A stretch of DNA of 64,000 nt from Funiculus sociatus GB2-C1. GTDB lineage: Bacteria > Cyanobacteriota > Cyanobacteriia > Cyanobacteriales > FACHB-T130. Position 1 is the first letter of the stretch, and every line of letters begins with the position of its first letter. Shown one piece after another: positions 52,995-61,348 of this stretch. Where the stretch lies: positions 1 to 64,000 of the forward strand of contig NZ_JAMPKJ010000019.1 in NCBI RefSeq assembly GCF_039962115.1, given 5' to 3'. The notes below the pieces were generated by a model. It saw nothing but the letters and a program-made list of their open reading frames with translations, made no database searches and was not told the origin of the DNA. The position numbers and the translations under genes are program-made.

Positions 52995-55900
52995 TTAAAT
53001 CTGCCGAATGGGAATTTTAATTGCAAATTCTGTACCCTTTCCAGGCGCACTTATACAGTTCAATTCGCCTCCGTGTTTTTCGACAATAATTTGATAACTA
53101 ATTGACAAACCAAGTCCAGTGCCTTTGCCTACTGGTTTGGTAGTAAAGAAGGGATTAAACAGTTGTTGTTTCATTGCTTGTGTCATCCCAGTCCCGTTGT
53201 CTGCAATCCGAATCACAACTTGATTGTTGTTTTGCACTTTGGTAGAAATCCGAATTGTGGGGATTGGGGACTGGGAAGAATCTTTTCCAGCACCTAATGC
53301 CAAGTCACAAGTCTCCAGTTCCAAAGCATCAATGGCATTGGCAATCAGATTCATAAATACTTGGTTCAACTGTCCAGCGTAGCACTCTACCTGCGGCAGG
53401 TTGCCGTATTCTTTGATTAGTTGAATGCCGGGGTAATCGGTCTTAGCTTTCAGACGATTTTGCAGAATTAGTAGGGTGCTATCAATACCTTCGTGAATAT
53501 CAACTGCCTTCATTTCTGCTTCATCGAGTCGTGAGAAATTACGCAGAGATAAGATAATTTGACGAATGCGTTCAGCACCGACTTTCATTGAAGACAGCAT
53601 TTTGGGTAGGTCTTCGATGAGGAAATCTACATCGATTGCTTCTATCTCGTCTCGAATTTCCGCAGTGGGATTAGGATAGTTTTTGTTATAGAGATGTAGT
53701 AGGTTAAGCAGGTCTTGGATGTAATTATCAGTGTGAATCAGATTACCGTAGATGAAGTTGACAGGGTTGTTAATTTCGTGGGCGATCCCAGCAACTAGCT
53801 GTCCTAAGCTGGACATTTTTTCGGTTTGCACGAGTTGGGCTTGGGTTTGCTGGAGTTCGTATAGGGTTTGTTCTAGTTTGGTTGCTTGTTCTTGGAATTG
53901 TCGGGCGGCGGTACGGGTAGCGGCGTAGAGTTCGGCTTGGTTAATAGCGATCGCAAGGTTATCTGTAACGGCACAAAGCAGTTCTACTTCGGCATCGCTC
54001 CAAGCTCTCGGTGTAGAATTACTACAAATAATAACGCCGATAGTGCCTGAGAGAGTTTGAATTGGCAGCACTAATATCGAGGCATAATTAAGAGAGCGCA
54101 TAAGTTCCTGCCAGACGCGATCGCTTTCTTTGTAGACATCATCCATCCGCAGTATTTCCAGATCCAACAGTTTTTCCGCGATTAGCCCCACCACCGCCGC
54201 CGGGTAGTAACCTCTAGAATCGGGAAGATCCGGAAGTCGATCTTCCTTAATCACCTCCCAACCAGGTTCTTCTCTGTCATGGTAATACCAGGCGAAGCCA
54301 CAGCGCTCAATCTGCAATAAGCTGCGGATTTCTTGCACTGTTGTTTCCAGAACTGTGTCCAGGTTGAGAGTGTTGCGAATTTGGGTAGTGATACGGTTTA
54401 GCAAATTTTCCCGGTTGGCTTTTTCTCTCAGCCGTACTTCCGATTGTCGTAGTGCTTCCTCAGCAGCTTTGCTTTGGTTAATATTAGTCATAGTGCCGAT
54501 ATAGCTTTTCAATCCCTCTGACCCGATTTCAGCTGCTGCTTGAGCTAAAACCCAAGTTACCAAGCCATCGGCTCGAATCAGCCGAAACTCGGATTGAAAA
54601 GGTAAATTATCCGTTACTGCTTGATGCCATTGGGAATATACGCGATCGCGATCGTCAGGATGTAGGGCTTTTATCCAACCGTCTCCCAGTGTTCCTTCTT
54701 TTGTTAGTCCAGTAATCTCACGCCATTGCTGGTTAGCATACACAGAGTTTCCTCGCGCATCTGTGCGAAATATCACTACTGGGGACAATTTAGCTAATAT
54801 TTGATATCGTTGTTCGCTTGAGCGCAGTGCATCTTCAGTGGCTTTGCGTTCTGTGATGTCTGTAATCATCCCCAAAGTACCCAAATACTCACCTTGTGAG
54901 TCTAAGATGGGTTTTGTGGAAACAATTGCCCACATAGGAGAGCCATCTTTGCGAGTGAATTTGAAATCATGGTTTTCCTTAATGCCTTGGCGACGACGTT
55001 CCACATTTGCGGATGCGATCGCCTTTCCCTCATCATCCATAAAATCAAACAGCGGCTTATCCTGCATTTCTTGGGCGCTGTAGCCCAACATTTCTGCCAT
55101 TCTGGGATTGACAAAGCTGGTCTTGTTATTACTGTCAATAATCCAAACGCCTTCTAAGCTCGTTTCAATAATGCGACGATAACGCTCCTCAGATTCTCGC
55201 AATGCAATCTCTGTCTGTTTGCGTTCAGCGACCTCGGCTTTTAAACGATTAATCGCATTTTTTAAGATATTTGTACGTTCTTCTACTCTAATTTCTAAGG
55301 TTTCATTCGACTGTTTCAAAGCTGCTTCTGCTATCTGGCGCTCTGTAATGTCGAGAATAACAGCTAAAAATACTGATTCTCCATTTTGCACAATCAGTTG
55401 TAGGTGTACTTCTACTGGATAGAGACTGCCATCAGCACGCTGGTGGACTGTTTGAAACTGTAGTTTTTCTTGCTCGTGTTGCAGCAAAGGCGCAATCAAG
55501 TTACAAAAAAAAGCTTCATCTAGTTCTGGATCGATGTCAAGGGGTGTAAGAGTTCGCATCTTTTCCAGAGAATAGCCCAGGTTGCGCCTAGCACCCGCGT
55601 TAACATACTGAAAGCGAAGAGTTTTGGCATTAACAATATAAATTTCGTTTAAGCTTGCTTCAACTGCATTTAACAGTAGCAAACGTTCAGCTTCAGTTTG
55701 CTTGCGATCGCTAATATCAACACAGGAACCAATGTAACCTCCAAAGCTGCCATCCGGTAGAAACCGAGGCGTTCCTGTATCCCAAATCCAGCGGTACTCG
55801 CCATCAGCACGCAAAAGGCGGTATTCCATCTGGAATTTTTCACGGGCATCAAAGGCTGTAATATAAATATCTAAACAATGCTGCAAATCCTCTGGATGAA

Positions 55901-56117
55901 CGCCTTCCGCCCAGCCATTACCCATTTCTTGTTCTATTGTTCGCCCGGTAAAATCTAGCCAGACTTGATTAAAGTAATAACAGAGTTTGTCAGTGCCAGA
56001 TAACCAAATCATTACGGGGGCGGTATCTGCTACTATCCGAAATAGTTCTTCGTCCCGTAAAGGCGTTTGTATTAGCTGTTGCTCAGTGTTCTGTACTTTT
56101 AAATCCTGGCTAGTCAT
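52995..56117 (-). CDS. Multi-PAS/GAF sensor histidine kinase
   Basis: 1040 residues, soluble, no membrane helix. Four PAS/PAC modules can be traced (residues about 20-140, 150-265, 310-435, 435-560; e.g. YRWIWDTGTPRFLPDGSFGG, LEGVWIIDSNNKTSFVNPRM), then a GAF domain (580-740, NLDTVLETTVQEIRSLLQIE), a coiled coil and the kinase: H-box AGIAHEINNPVNFIYGN with phospho-acceptor His near 779, N-box NQVFMNLIANAIDAL, G1 IADNGTGM and G2 GTGLGLSISYQI. No receiver domain is attached or adjacent, so its partner is elsewhere. The kinase core closely resembles that of the next gene upstream. Confidence 0.9.
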   Translation of the reverse strand: MTSQDLKVQNTEQQLIQTPLRDEELFRIVADTAPVMIWLSGTDKLCYYFNQVWLDFTGRTIEQEMGNGWAEGVHPEDLQHCLDIYITAFDAREKFQMEYRLLRADGEYRWIWDTGTPRFLPDGSFGGYIGSCVDISDRKQTEAERLLLLNAVEASLNEIYIVNAKTLRFQYVNAGARRNLGYSLEKMRTLTPLDIDPELDEAFFCNLIAPLLQHEQEKLQFQTVHQRADGSLYPVEVHLQLIVQNGESVFLAVILDITERQIAEAALKQSNETLEIRVEERTNILKNAINRLKAEVAERKQTEIALRESEERYRRIIETSLEGVWIIDSNNKTSFVNPRMAEMLGYSAQEMQDKPLFDFMDDEGKAIASANVERRRQGIKENHDFKFTRKDGSPMWAIVSTKPILDSQGEYLGTLGMITDITERKATEDALRSSEQRYQILAKLSPVVIFRTDARGNSVYANQQWREITGLTKEGTLGDGWIKALHPDDRDRVYSQWHQAVTDNLPFQSEFRLIRADGLVTWVLAQAAAEIGSEGLKSYIGTMTNINQSKAAEEALRQSEVRLREKANRENLLNRITTQIRNTLNLDTVLETTVQEIRSLLQIERCGFAWYYHDREEPGWEVIKEDRLPDLPDSRGYYPAAVVGLIAEKLLDLEILRMDDVYKESDRVWQELMRSLNYASILVLPIQTLSGTIGVIICSNSTPRAWSDAEVELLCAVTDNLAIAINQAELYAATRTAARQFQEQATKLEQTLYELQQTQAQLVQTEKMSSLGQLVAGIAHEINNPVNFIYGNLIHTDNYIQDLLNLLHLYNKNYPNPTAEIRDEIEAIDVDFLIEDLPKMLSSMKVGAERIRQIILSLRNFSRLDEAEMKAVDIHEGIDSTLLILQNRLKAKTDYPGIQLIKEYGNLPQVECYAGQLNQVFMNLIANAIDALELETCDLALGAGKDSSQSPIPTIRISTKVQNNNQVVIRIADNGTGMTQAMKQQLFNPFFTTKPVGKGTGLGLSISYQIIVEKHGGELNCISAPGKGTEFAIKIPIRQI

Positions 56118-56356
56118 TTTTGGGAGTAAGTTGGGTTTGATTTGACTATACTGGCATTTTAAGCATTAATTTCTGAATATAATAGGTCATTTATAAAGTC
56201 TCTATACAATTGCTAGTAATACGGAGTGTAGCGATCGCGATCGCACACCGGATGTCAGTATTTCTATAGCATATGCAACAAAAGGCTATACCCTGTTTGG
56301 CAAATTACTCCAGATGCTTCACTACGCTTGCACCCACTAGGCATAACAGCTTAAGA

Positions 56357-58540
56357 TTAAGCCGAGGCGGGTTGGGAAGATGTCTGTTTCAGTGGGAGAG
56401 CGATCGCAAACTCCGTTCCCTCACCTATCTGGGAATTTACAGAAATTTTTCCTCCATGCTTTTCAATAATTTGGTAGCAAATCGAAAGTCCTAAACCTGT
56501 ACCTTGACCTACTGGCTTAGTAGTAAAAAATGGGTCAAATATTTTATTCTTAATATGCGATGGGATTCCTGAACCATTATCCCGAATTCGCACTTGAATT
56601 TGGTCGTCAGAAGTATTTATTGTTTTAATTATTATTTGCTTATTTGATTTTTCTTGATCGGTTAATAGCGCATCAACGGCATTACTAATAATATTCATAA
56701 ATACCTGATTAATTTGCGCTGGATAGCACTCAATTAGAGGTAAATTACCATATTGCTTAATAACCTTAACTTCTTTTTTTAATTTGTTGCTCAAAATTAA
56801 CAACGTGCTATCAATACCTTCGTGTAAGTTAACGTCTTTAACCTCGGCTTCATCTAGACGCGAGAAGTTTCGCAAAGATAAAACCATCTGCTGAATCCGC
56901 TTAGCTCCTACCTTCATAGAAGACAACATTTTAGGTACATCTTCAGTAATAAATTCTAGGTCAATTTCCTCGCTAACCTCCTCAATTTCAGGAGATGAAT
57001 ATGGGTGCTGCTGATAAATATGCACCAATCTAAGCAAGTCTTGAAGATATTCGCTGGTATGTTCAAGATTGCCGTAAATAAAATTAATTGGGTTATTGAT
57101 TTCATGAGCAATGCCAGCTACCATCTGACCGAGGCTGGACATTTTTTCAGTTTGAATTAGCTGAGATTGGGTTTGTTGCAGTTCTTGCAGAGTTTGAGAA
57201 AGTTTAGTTGCTTGTTCACGCAATGCTTCCTCCGCAACTTTAGTAGGAGTAATGTCACGCGCACTCGCATAAATTAACTTTTCTTGGGGAGACTGCACAG
57301 ATGTCCACGCCAGCCATTTGTAGGAACCATCTTTGCAGCGATAGCGATTCTCGAAGTGGTAAGACGTTATTATACCTGTGGAAAGTTTTTCCGCTTCGGC
57401 AATAGTTGCTGCTTTATCTTCAGGATGAACAAAATCGATGAATTGGCTGTTAAGGAGTTCTTCGGGTGTGTAGCCAAGAGTTTTTTCAAAAGCTGGGTTA
57501 ACGAACTTAAAATAACCGTCGAAACCAGCTATACAAAGCATATCAAACGAAATATTGAAGAAGTTATCAAGCTGCTGTTGTTTTTGCTTTAGTTCTTGGG
57601 TATAAGTTGCAACTCGCCGGATCATTTGGTTTAGAGAAATCGTCAACTTCCCAACTTCATCTTCAGTCGTCACGGGTGCTTGGAGGTTAAAATTTGATTC
57701 CTCTGTCACCTGTTGAGCAACTTTGGTGATGGCTTCAATCGGTTGCGCGATCGCTTTACTGGTATACACTGCTAAAATAACTGCGATCGCTGCTGATACC
57801 AGCAAACTAATAATAATAATAAGGCTACCCAGATCCCCGGCTTCATCGTAAAGTCTATCTCCTGCTTTTGCTTCTCGTTCTTGATAGAGATTAATTAGTT
57901 TTGACAGCTCGTCTGTGAGATAATTCAAGCGAACAGTAGTTTCACCATTAATAAACTTGGTGAGTGCTTGCTGTGCTGATGGAAGCTTCTTTGTCTTTAC
58001 AGTAGACGGTTCAGTCCCCTCCAGCACTGTCTTTAGTTCTGGATAATAAATTTGGAGTATATTTTCATATTTATTGATTAAAGATGTTAGATGGGCATAA
58101 TGTTGAGCCAGGTCTTCCTTGTCTTCGCCCAAGTCTTTAAAGTATAGAGTAGAATTATTTAGAAAAATTTGAGTTTCTTCTATTAATTCTTTAAGTTCAA
58201 GAAGTTCTTGAATTAAAATCGGGTATTCTTGCTCTAAGTCTTCGATATCATTTGATATAAGAAGTAATTCTCGTTGTTGAGAGCGAGCCTGTAAAATAGC
58301 TGTTTGTAAATTATTTAGAGAATTTATCCGGACACGCACTTTCTCAACTTGTTCCGCCGCCCGCGCATAATTGTATTGTTGGAAAATAATGCCAGTAGTT
58401 CCGCCCAGAATGGCAATGCTAATCGCTAGACTATACCCATAAACGATTTTCTGCCTAATACCTAAGCGACTGGTTAGGCGGTTAAACTGAGTTAGTGAAA
58501 AATTTTGATAGCGATTTGGCAACTTAACTATAAAAGACAT
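56357..58540 (-). CDS. Membrane HAMP-PAS sensor histidine kinase
   Basis: The start is set at ATG 58538-58540 (MSFIVKLPNRYQNFS) with GGTG nearby; the frame opens 13 codons earlier. Domains: membrane helix (YGYSLAISIAILGGTTGIIF), an extracytoplasmic helical sensor of about 190 residues (four-helix-bundle type), second membrane helix (LIIIISLLVSAAIAVILAVY), HAMP (about 265-320), one PAS (MLCIAGFDGYFKFVNPAFEK), coiled coil and kinase with AGIAHEINNPINFIYGN (His near 480), N-box NQVFMNIISNAVDAL, G1 IRDNGSGI and GTGLGLSICYQI. 727 residues. It shares the kinase core with the gene at 52995 but has a different input. No response regulator is adjacent. Confidence 0.9.
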   Translation of the reverse strand: MSFIVKLPNRYQNFSLTQFNRLTSRLGIRQKIVYGYSLAISIAILGGTTGIIFQQYNYARAAEQVEKVRVRINSLNNLQTAILQARSQQRELLLISNDIEDLEQEYPILIQELLELKELIEETQIFLNNSTLYFKDLGEDKEDLAQHYAHLTSLINKYENILQIYYPELKTVLEGTEPSTVKTKKLPSAQQALTKFINGETTVRLNYLTDELSKLINLYQEREAKAGDRLYDEAGDLGSLIIIISLLVSAAIAVILAVYTSKAIAQPIEAITKVAQQVTEESNFNLQAPVTTEDEVGKLTISLNQMIRRVATYTQELKQKQQQLDNFFNISFDMLCIAGFDGYFKFVNPAFEKTLGYTPEELLNSQFIDFVHPEDKAATIAEAEKLSTGIITSYHFENRYRCKDGSYKWLAWTSVQSPQEKLIYASARDITPTKVAEEALREQATKLSQTLQELQQTQSQLIQTEKMSSLGQMVAGIAHEINNPINFIYGNLEHTSEYLQDLLRLVHIYQQHPYSSPEIEEVSEEIDLEFITEDVPKMLSSMKVGAKRIQQMVLSLRNFSRLDEAEVKDVNLHEGIDSTLLILSNKLKKEVKVIKQYGNLPLIECYPAQINQVFMNIISNAVDALLTDQEKSNKQIIIKTINTSDDQIQVRIRDNGSGIPSHIKNKIFDPFFTTKPVGQGTGLGLSICYQIIEKHGGKISVNSQIGEGTEFAIALPLKQTSSQPASA

Positions 58541-58845
58541 TTTTTCACCAGCTCTAATGACACAAAAATAACAAGTCATTCATAATATACAAATGAAAAA
58601 TAACACGTATAATTTATAATTTAAAAGCGAAAAAACACTTAGAAAAAGCTTCAGTCATCCGAAAGTACAGGATAAAGTTAAGTAATTTTACGGATTAAAA
58701 TTGGAGAAAGGAAAAAATAACCCTGCCTGGGGGTACTAGACTGCCTGTATGATTAGAAACAGTTTTGCAGTAAGCTGCTACTAGGCTTTAGCGGTACTTT
58801 TAGCTTGATATCTCTGAAGGCAACGCATCAACTACTGACCTGTCT

Positions 58846-59943
58846 ATGACTTACTCCTCTTCATCTGTGGCAACCGATGCCGCTGGCGGTACGACTCAAA
58901 CGGATTCAGCCATCTGGTCTAGCTTATTGCAACAGTTGTTAGACGGGCGATCGCTTTCGCGCGATCAAGCCGCAGAATTGATGCAGGGATGGTTAAAGGA
59001 AAAAATTCCACCAGTGCTATCAGGAGCGATTTTAGCTGCTCTCCAAGCAAAGAGTGTCTCTGCTGAAGAGTTGAGTGGCATGGCTCAAGTTTTGCAATCC
59101 CAATCCTTCGCCCTTCCCAGCCCTCCATCCCCAGCTTCCAATCACCTAATTGACACTTGTGGCACTGGGGGAGATGGGGCATCAACCTTTAATATCTCTA
59201 CAGCAGTTGCTTTTGTTGCCGCTGCTGCGGGCGTTCCGGTGGCAAAACATGGCAATCGTTCTGCCTCTAGCCGAGTTGGTTCCGCTGATGTGCTGGAAGC
59301 GCTGGGAGTGAACCTGAACGCCACCCCACAGAAGGTACAGGCGGCCCTTCAGGAAGTGGGCATCACATTTCTATTTGCACCCGGTTGGCACCCTGCCTTG
59401 AAGGTAGTAGCACCGCTACGGCGAACGCTAAAAGTGAGGACGGTGTTTAATTTACTTGGGCCGTTAGTAAATCCGTTACGCCCCACAGGTCAAGTGATTG
59501 GGGTGTTCGATCCAAAATTGGTAAGTACCATTGCCCATGCTTTGGGGCAATTAGGCATTCAGCAGGGTATTGTCTTACACGGGCGCGAGAAACTGGATGA
59601 AGCTGGTCTTGCTGATGTCACAGACTTGGCGGTGTTGTCTGGGGGTGAAGTGGAGTTGTTGACGCTGAATCCCCAAGAACTAGGCTTGACAATGGCACCT
59701 ACGGCGTTAATCCGGGGTGGAGATGTTTTAGAAAATGTGGCGATTTTGCAAGATGTACTCCAAGGGAAAGGAACGCCAGCGCAACAGGATGTAGTGGCTT
59801 TGAATGCCGCATTAGCACTCCAAGTTGGCGGTGTGGTAGCGATGGGCAATCATGCAGAGGGCGTTTCTCTGGCAAAGGAAATTATAAACAGTGGTGCTGC
59901 TTGGTCGAAATTGGAACGATTAATTCAGTTTCTTAAGGATTAG
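58846..59943 (+). CDS. trpD: Anthranilate phosphoribosyltransferase
   Basis: TrpD transfers the phosphoribosyl group to anthranilate in tryptophan synthesis. The PRPP-binding loop [14 protein letters not shown] (103-116), [20 protein letters not shown] (134-153), [20 protein letters not shown] and [10 protein letters not shown] are diagnostic. 365 residues; an extra 25-residue polar N-terminus ([20 protein letters not shown]) precedes the conserved start of the family. It is monocistronic, as trp genes usually are in cyanobacteria. Confidence 0.96.
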   Translation: MTYSSSSVATDAAGGTTQTDSAIWSSLLQQLLDGRSLSRDQAAELMQGWLKEKIPPVLSGAILAALQAKSVSAEELSGMAQVLQSQSFALPSPPSPASNHLIDTCGTGGDGASTFNISTAVAFVAAAAGVPVAKHGNRSASSRVGSADVLEALGVNLNATPQKVQAALQEVGITFLFAPGWHPALKVVAPLRRTLKVRTVFNLLGPLVNPLRPTGQVIGVFDPKLVSTIAHALGQLGIQQGIVLHGREKLDEAGLADVTDLAVLSGGEVELLTLNPQELGLTMAPTALIRGGDVLENVAILQDVLQGKGTPAQQDVVALNAALALQVGGVVAMGNHAEGVSLAKEIINSGAAWSKLERLIQFLKD

Positions 59944-59951
59944 CCAGCGAG

Positions 59952-59984
59952 TTAAGAGTTGGAATGTTGAATTCCAACTCTTAA
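59952..59984. terminator. Bidirectional terminator hairpin
   Basis: TTAAGAGTTGGAAT / ATTCCAACTCTTAA, a perfect 14-bp inverted repeat around GTTGA, between the convergent trpD and protease genes. Confidence 0.75.
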
Positions 59985-60003
59985 GGACAACTGACAGTTT
60001 TGG

Positions 60004-60912
60004 TTAATTGGGACGGAACTCAACCACGTTACGTTTAATTGTGATGTCATAACCATCAAAGAAGTCATGCCCCAATAGTCCAACTTCCATGTCTGGTAAA
60101 GCGATCGCTACCAGCACATTTTTCTTGATTGCTCCCCCAACTCCGATAGACTTGACATAACCCAGAGGAAATTCTGCTACACCATTGGGAGTCTGCGCCT
60201 TGGCACTGGATACAGGTACTACTCTGAGTGCAGCTGCCATGCGTCGGGTAATCAAGGTACCGGAAGCACCAGTATCCACAATCATTTCAAAAGTCCGGTT
60301 CCCGTCAAAGGTGACATCAATCACGGGGGTGCCACCTTCTCGCCGTTTGATTGGGGCTTGATAAACACCGTTTCTCAGAAGCCGAGGTTTGGAACTTCCT
60401 GTGGGCGCTTTCGCTACTACCACAGGCTGAGGTTTGGGTTTGGGAGGATTTGCCTTGTTCTGGGCATAGGTGAGATTGCGCTGGTATTGGGGGATTTTGG
60501 TTTTAGCGATCGCATGATAAGGACTAGAAGCCGGAATGGTTTTCATAAAAGCGATCGCTTGTTGCCAGCTGCTGATAACTAATTGCCAATCCTCTTTTGA
60601 CTGAGCAGACAGGCTGATGCTGCTGGCGCTTTCAGCAGAGTCAATCGCCCGCACATAAGCGTCGGCGGAGGCTTGCGGGGATAACTGCGGCTTAGATGGT
60701 GTCTTTGCCGGAGATTTAGATTTAGTTGAGGCAGGTTTAGACACCTGCTTTGCACTAGCAGTTGGAGGCTTCTTGGCAGGAGGAGAAGCCGAGACGGGAG
60801 TTGCTGATGGACTCTGAGGAGTGGCAGCATTGTCTTGGCTACAGCCAAAACTTACGAGTGCCAGCGTACTTGAAAGCAAAATGATTGCTGCACGGGCGTG
60901 AGGAGACTTCAC
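60004..60912 (-). CDS. Retropepsin-like aspartic protease, exported
   Basis: 302 residues. The N-terminus is a signal peptide with a lipobox-like end (LALVSFGCS, Cys24; Ser at -3 is not ideal). A Pro/Ala/Lys/Ser-rich linker (30-85) and a helical region with TPR-like look (SADAYVRAIDSAESASSISL) follow. The protease domain begins near residue 190: active site MIVDTGASGTLITRRMA with Asp213, then AEFPLGYVKSIGVGGAIKKN and GLLGHDFF. This is the clan AA single-domain type that works as a dimer. The substrate is unknown. Transcribed alone, convergent with trpD. Confidence 0.88.
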   Translation of the reverse strand: MKSPHARAAIILLSSTLALVSFGCSQDNAATPQSPSATPVSASPPAKKPPTASAKQVSKPASTKSKSPAKTPSKPQLSPQASADAYVRAIDSAESASSISLSAQSKEDWQLVISSWQQAIAFMKTIPASSPYHAIAKTKIPQYQRNLTYAQNKANPPKPKPQPVVVAKAPTGSSKPRLLRNGVYQAPIKRREGGTPVIDVTFDGNRTFEMIVDTGASGTLITRRMAAALRVVPVSSAKAQTPNGVAEFPLGYVKSIGVGGAIKKNVLVAIALPDMEVGLLGHDFFDGYDITIKRNVVEFRPN

Positions 60913-61152
60913 AATATCTGCATTTAATTCTCATCAACTATTTTATTGTCATCTATCCTTTAGTAGATTGGATCTAAAAAAATCCCTAGACCTAAAGAAA
61001 TAAAGATGCGATCGCATTTATAGCCTTTATCTTCTGTTACCTGGTGAGGAGATGACCAAGCCTGGAGGAAAGCGGCCCTACAAATAAATAAGCTAGGCAA
61101 TATCCACCCTGCCAGTAATTGGCAACTCCTATTTTGTGTAGCACTACAATAG
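60913..61152. other. Intergenic region, nothing recognised
   Basis: Non-coding, AT-rich, with one GCGATCGC octamer near 61009. It must contain the promoter of the protease gene. Confidence 0.4.
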
Positions 61153-61217
61153 ACATCTCCAAAAATTAGGCTGGAATCCTTATCAAGGTTAGGCTAAAGT
61201 CAAATTTTTGGAGATGT
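61153..61217 (+). repeat. 15-bp inverted repeat overlapping a small-ORF start
   Basis: ACATCTCCAAAAATT (61153-61167) pairs perfectly with AATTTTTGGAGATGT (61203-61217). The 35-bp loop contains CCTT/AAGG and two direct TTAGGCT repeats. The right arm includes the GGAG and ATG of the ORF at 61214, so the stem would hide its start in RNA. It could also be an end of a decayed mobile element. Confidence 0.55.
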
Positions 61218-61339
61218 TTAATGTATCCTTACCTTATTTGGAAGCTATGTTAGAAGTGGGGCATTCTACAGGGACACTCAACTATCTAGACCGACTTGAG
61301 AGATTCTTCAGTTCCCTCGCTCTTGAGCGCATATCTTGA
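61214..61339 (+). CDS. Possible 41-residue leader ORF or transposase remnant
   Basis: The ATG frame encodes MFNVSLPYLEAMLEVGHSTG and ends in RFFSSLALERIS at a TGA nine bases before the kinase start codon. GGAG is only directly adjacent to the ATG. I do not recognise the peptide. It may be a leader peptide coupled to the kinase, or the 5' stub of a lost IS gene; it may equally be non-coding. Confidence 0.3.
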   Translation: MFNVSLPYLEAMLEVGHSTGTLNYLDRLERFFSSLALERIS

Positions 61340-61348
61340 GAAGCACTA

